64,000 bases of DNA, taken from the NCBI GenBank assembly GCA_026392415.1, contig JAPLCC010000040.1:1-64000 (forward strand), in the 5' to 3' direction. Shown here piece by piece: positions 62,995-64,000 of the stretch. The position numbers and the translations under genes are program-made. The stretch comes from Propionibacteriales bacterium. Its GTDB lineage: Bacteria > Actinomycetota > Actinomycetes > Propionibacteriales > Nocardioidaceae. The stretch's first letter is position 1. Each line of letters starts with the position of its first letter. Under the pieces are notes generated by a model that was given only the letters and a program-made list of their open reading frames with translations, made no database searches and was not told the DNA's origin.

Positions 62995-63624
62995 ATGGAC
63001 GTTGTGGTCACCGGTAGGCACTGCGAGATCTCGGACCGTTTCCGGGAGCATGCGACCGAAAAGCTCGCGAAACTGGAGAAGCACGACCACCGCATCATGC
63101 GGGTGCACGTCGAGGTCGACTCCGAACCCAATCCGCGCCAGCACGACCACGCCGTCCACGTGGAGCTCACCGCCTACTCGAAGGGTCCGGTGATCCGGGC
63201 CGAGGCGGCAGCCGACGAGAAGATGGGCGCCCTCGACCTCGCCATGGACAAGATGGCGGCGCAGATGCGCAAGGCCGCCGACCGTCGGCGGGTGCACAAG
63301 GGCCGTCCGGAGCGGGTGTCGGTCGGCCGGGCGCTCTCCGACCTGGAGATCGCCACCGAGGCCGAGGTCGACGAAGCCGACGTCTCCATCGAACGTCAGG
63401 TCGGCCCGATCACGGTCACCGGCGACGGGCCGCTGGTGGTCCGTGAGAAGACGCACCCCGCGAGTCCGATGACCCTGGACCAAGCGCTCTACGAGATGGA
63501 GCTGGTCGGGCACGACTTCTACCTGTTCGTCGACAAGGAGAGCGAGCGGCCGGCGGTCGTCTACCGTCGTCGCGGCTACGACTACGGTGTGATCTCCCTC
63601 GATCTCGCCGCTGGCGAAGGCTGA
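62995..63624 (+). CDS. hpf: Ribosome hibernation-promoting factor, long form
   Basis: 209 residues. The N-terminal HPF/YfiA domain (MDVVVTGRHCEISDRFREHATEKLAKL) binds the decoding centre. A charged linker leads to the C-terminal dimerisation domain (ERPAVVYRRRGYDYGVISL, preceded by MTLDQALYEMELVGHDFYLF) used to form 100S ribosome dimers. GGAGG lies 6 nt before the ATG. Equivalent to Rv3241c. A terminator follows. Confidence 0.94.
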   Translation: MDVVVTGRHCEISDRFREHATEKLAKLEKHDHRIMRVHVEVDSEPNPRQHDHAVHVELTAYSKGPVIRAEAAADEKMGALDLAMDKMAAQMRKAADRRRVHKGRPERVSVGRALSDLEIATEAEVDEADVSIERQVGPITVTGDGPLVVREKTHPASPMTLDQALYEMELVGHDFYLFVDKESERPAVVYRRRGYDYGVISLDLAAGEG

Positions 63625-63644
63625 GGTACGCCCTCGACGACCCG

Positions 63645-63672
63645 GCCCACGCCGGCCTAGACCGGCGTGGGC
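63645..63672. terminator. Terminator hairpin after hpf
   Basis: GCCCACGCCGG (63645-63655), loop CCTAGA, CCGGCGTGGGC (63662-63672): a perfect 11-bp stem 20 bp after the hpf stop. No T-run follows. Confidence 0.65.
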
Positions 63673-63739
63673 ACGGAAGTCGTGCCATGATGCCTGAGTG
63701 ACAAGTGGGACAGGGCCGAGTGGGGCAGGGGGGCAGCTT

Positions 63740-64000
63740 GTGAGTGGACCGGTTCGCGTAGCAGTGGTCGACGACCAGGAGCTGTTCCGCCGCGGCCTCA
63801 CCATGCTGATGGGCATCGAGCCGGGCATCGAGGTCGTCGGCGAGGCCGGTGACGGCGCCGAAGGGGTGGCGATCGCCATCAGCACGGTGCCTGACGTCGT
63901 CCTTCTCGACGTACGCATGCCGAAACAGTCAGGGATCGAGGCCTGCGTCGCGATCAAGGAAGCGGTCCCGATGACGAAGATCATCATGCTGACCGTCTCC
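63740..64000 (+). CDS. NarL/FixJ-type response regulator, N-terminal part (runs off the window)
   Basis: 87 codons visible. Receiver domain: VRVAVVDDQELFRRGLTMLM with the acidic pair, VVLLDVRMPKQSGIEACVAI with the phospho-acceptor Asp, and IIMLTVS with the conserved Thr. This opening is that of NarL/LuxR-type regulators, whose HTH domain would lie beyond the window. GTG 63740 has AGGGGGG upstream; an in-frame GTG at 63698 would add 14 Gly-rich residues. The partner kinase is not in view. Confidence 0.88.
   Translation, partial: MSGPVRVAVVDDQELFRRGLTMLMGIEPGIEVVGEAGDGAEGVAIAISTVPDVVLLDVRMPKQSGIEACVAIKEAVPMTKIIMLTVS

Overview
The window is 64 kb of GC-rich, densely coded DNA. Its conserved gene content points to an actinobacterium, most likely of the family Nocardioidaceae (Nocardioides or a close relative). 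The evidence is the DUF222/13E12-type gene, the TIGR03089 gene, the WhiB2-type regulator, F420 biosynthesis genes, the mtrA-mtrB-lpqB block, and gene neighbourhoods that match Mycobacterium tuberculosis segments. No rRNA, tRNA, CRISPR array, prophage or insertion sequence was recognised.

Region 1 (about 0.8-21.4 kb) is an acyl-CoA carboxylase and purine block: biotin carboxylase/BCCP (accA), acyl-CoA dehydrogenase, Maf, an AlkX-type glycosylase, a DUF885 peptidase, a WYL regulator next to an epoxide hydrolase, accE-accD, birA, a PH-domain protein, a class III adenylate cyclase, purK-purE, and a second acyl-CoA dehydrogenase with a dehydrogenase/reductase. BirA stands divergent to AccD and would biotinylate AccA, so the enzyme and its activator lie within 13 kb. 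The accA/maf/accE/accD/birA/PH/purK/purE/fadE order parallels Rv3285-Rv3274c.

Region 2 (21.5-30.8 kb) holds a class E-like sortase between two paralogous LPXTG surface proteins, two LytR-CpsA-Psr (LCP) ligases, fatty-acid and amino-acid enzymes, and a LysR regulator. Region 3 (30.8-39.9 kb) is a galactan-type surface glycan locus: two GlfT1-like transferases, UDP-galactopyranose mutase, a GlfT2-like polymerase, a Wzm/Wzt exporter, and a secreted amidase with FG-GAP repeats. Region 4 (39.9-55.7 kb) carries manC, cofE-cofD, whiB2, a giant membrane glycosyltransferase, DUF5719, DUF3499, manB, Trm112 and a SIS-domain protein, matching the Rv3256c-Rv3268 neighbourhood. Region 5 (56-64 kb) is ahcY, mtrA-mtrB-lpqB, comF, hpf and the start of a NarL-type response regulator.

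The most striking observation is that mtrA, encoding a normally essential response regulator, has an in-frame TAG at 57851-57853 exactly where the family has Glu (GAG). Everything downstream stays in frame and conserved. Other signals worth attention: a LexA-type box inside the promoter of the DUF222 gene; two divergent leaderless promoters whose -10 elements share a TA; hexamers spaced 9 bp apart upstream of three cell-surface genes; a structured, poorly coding leader upstream of hpf; and a dispersed palindromic repeat family that forms a 47-bp tandem array after wzt. Many starts here fit one pattern, TAnnnT followed by 6-7 nt and then the start codon, which indicates widespread leaderless transcription and helped to choose starts.
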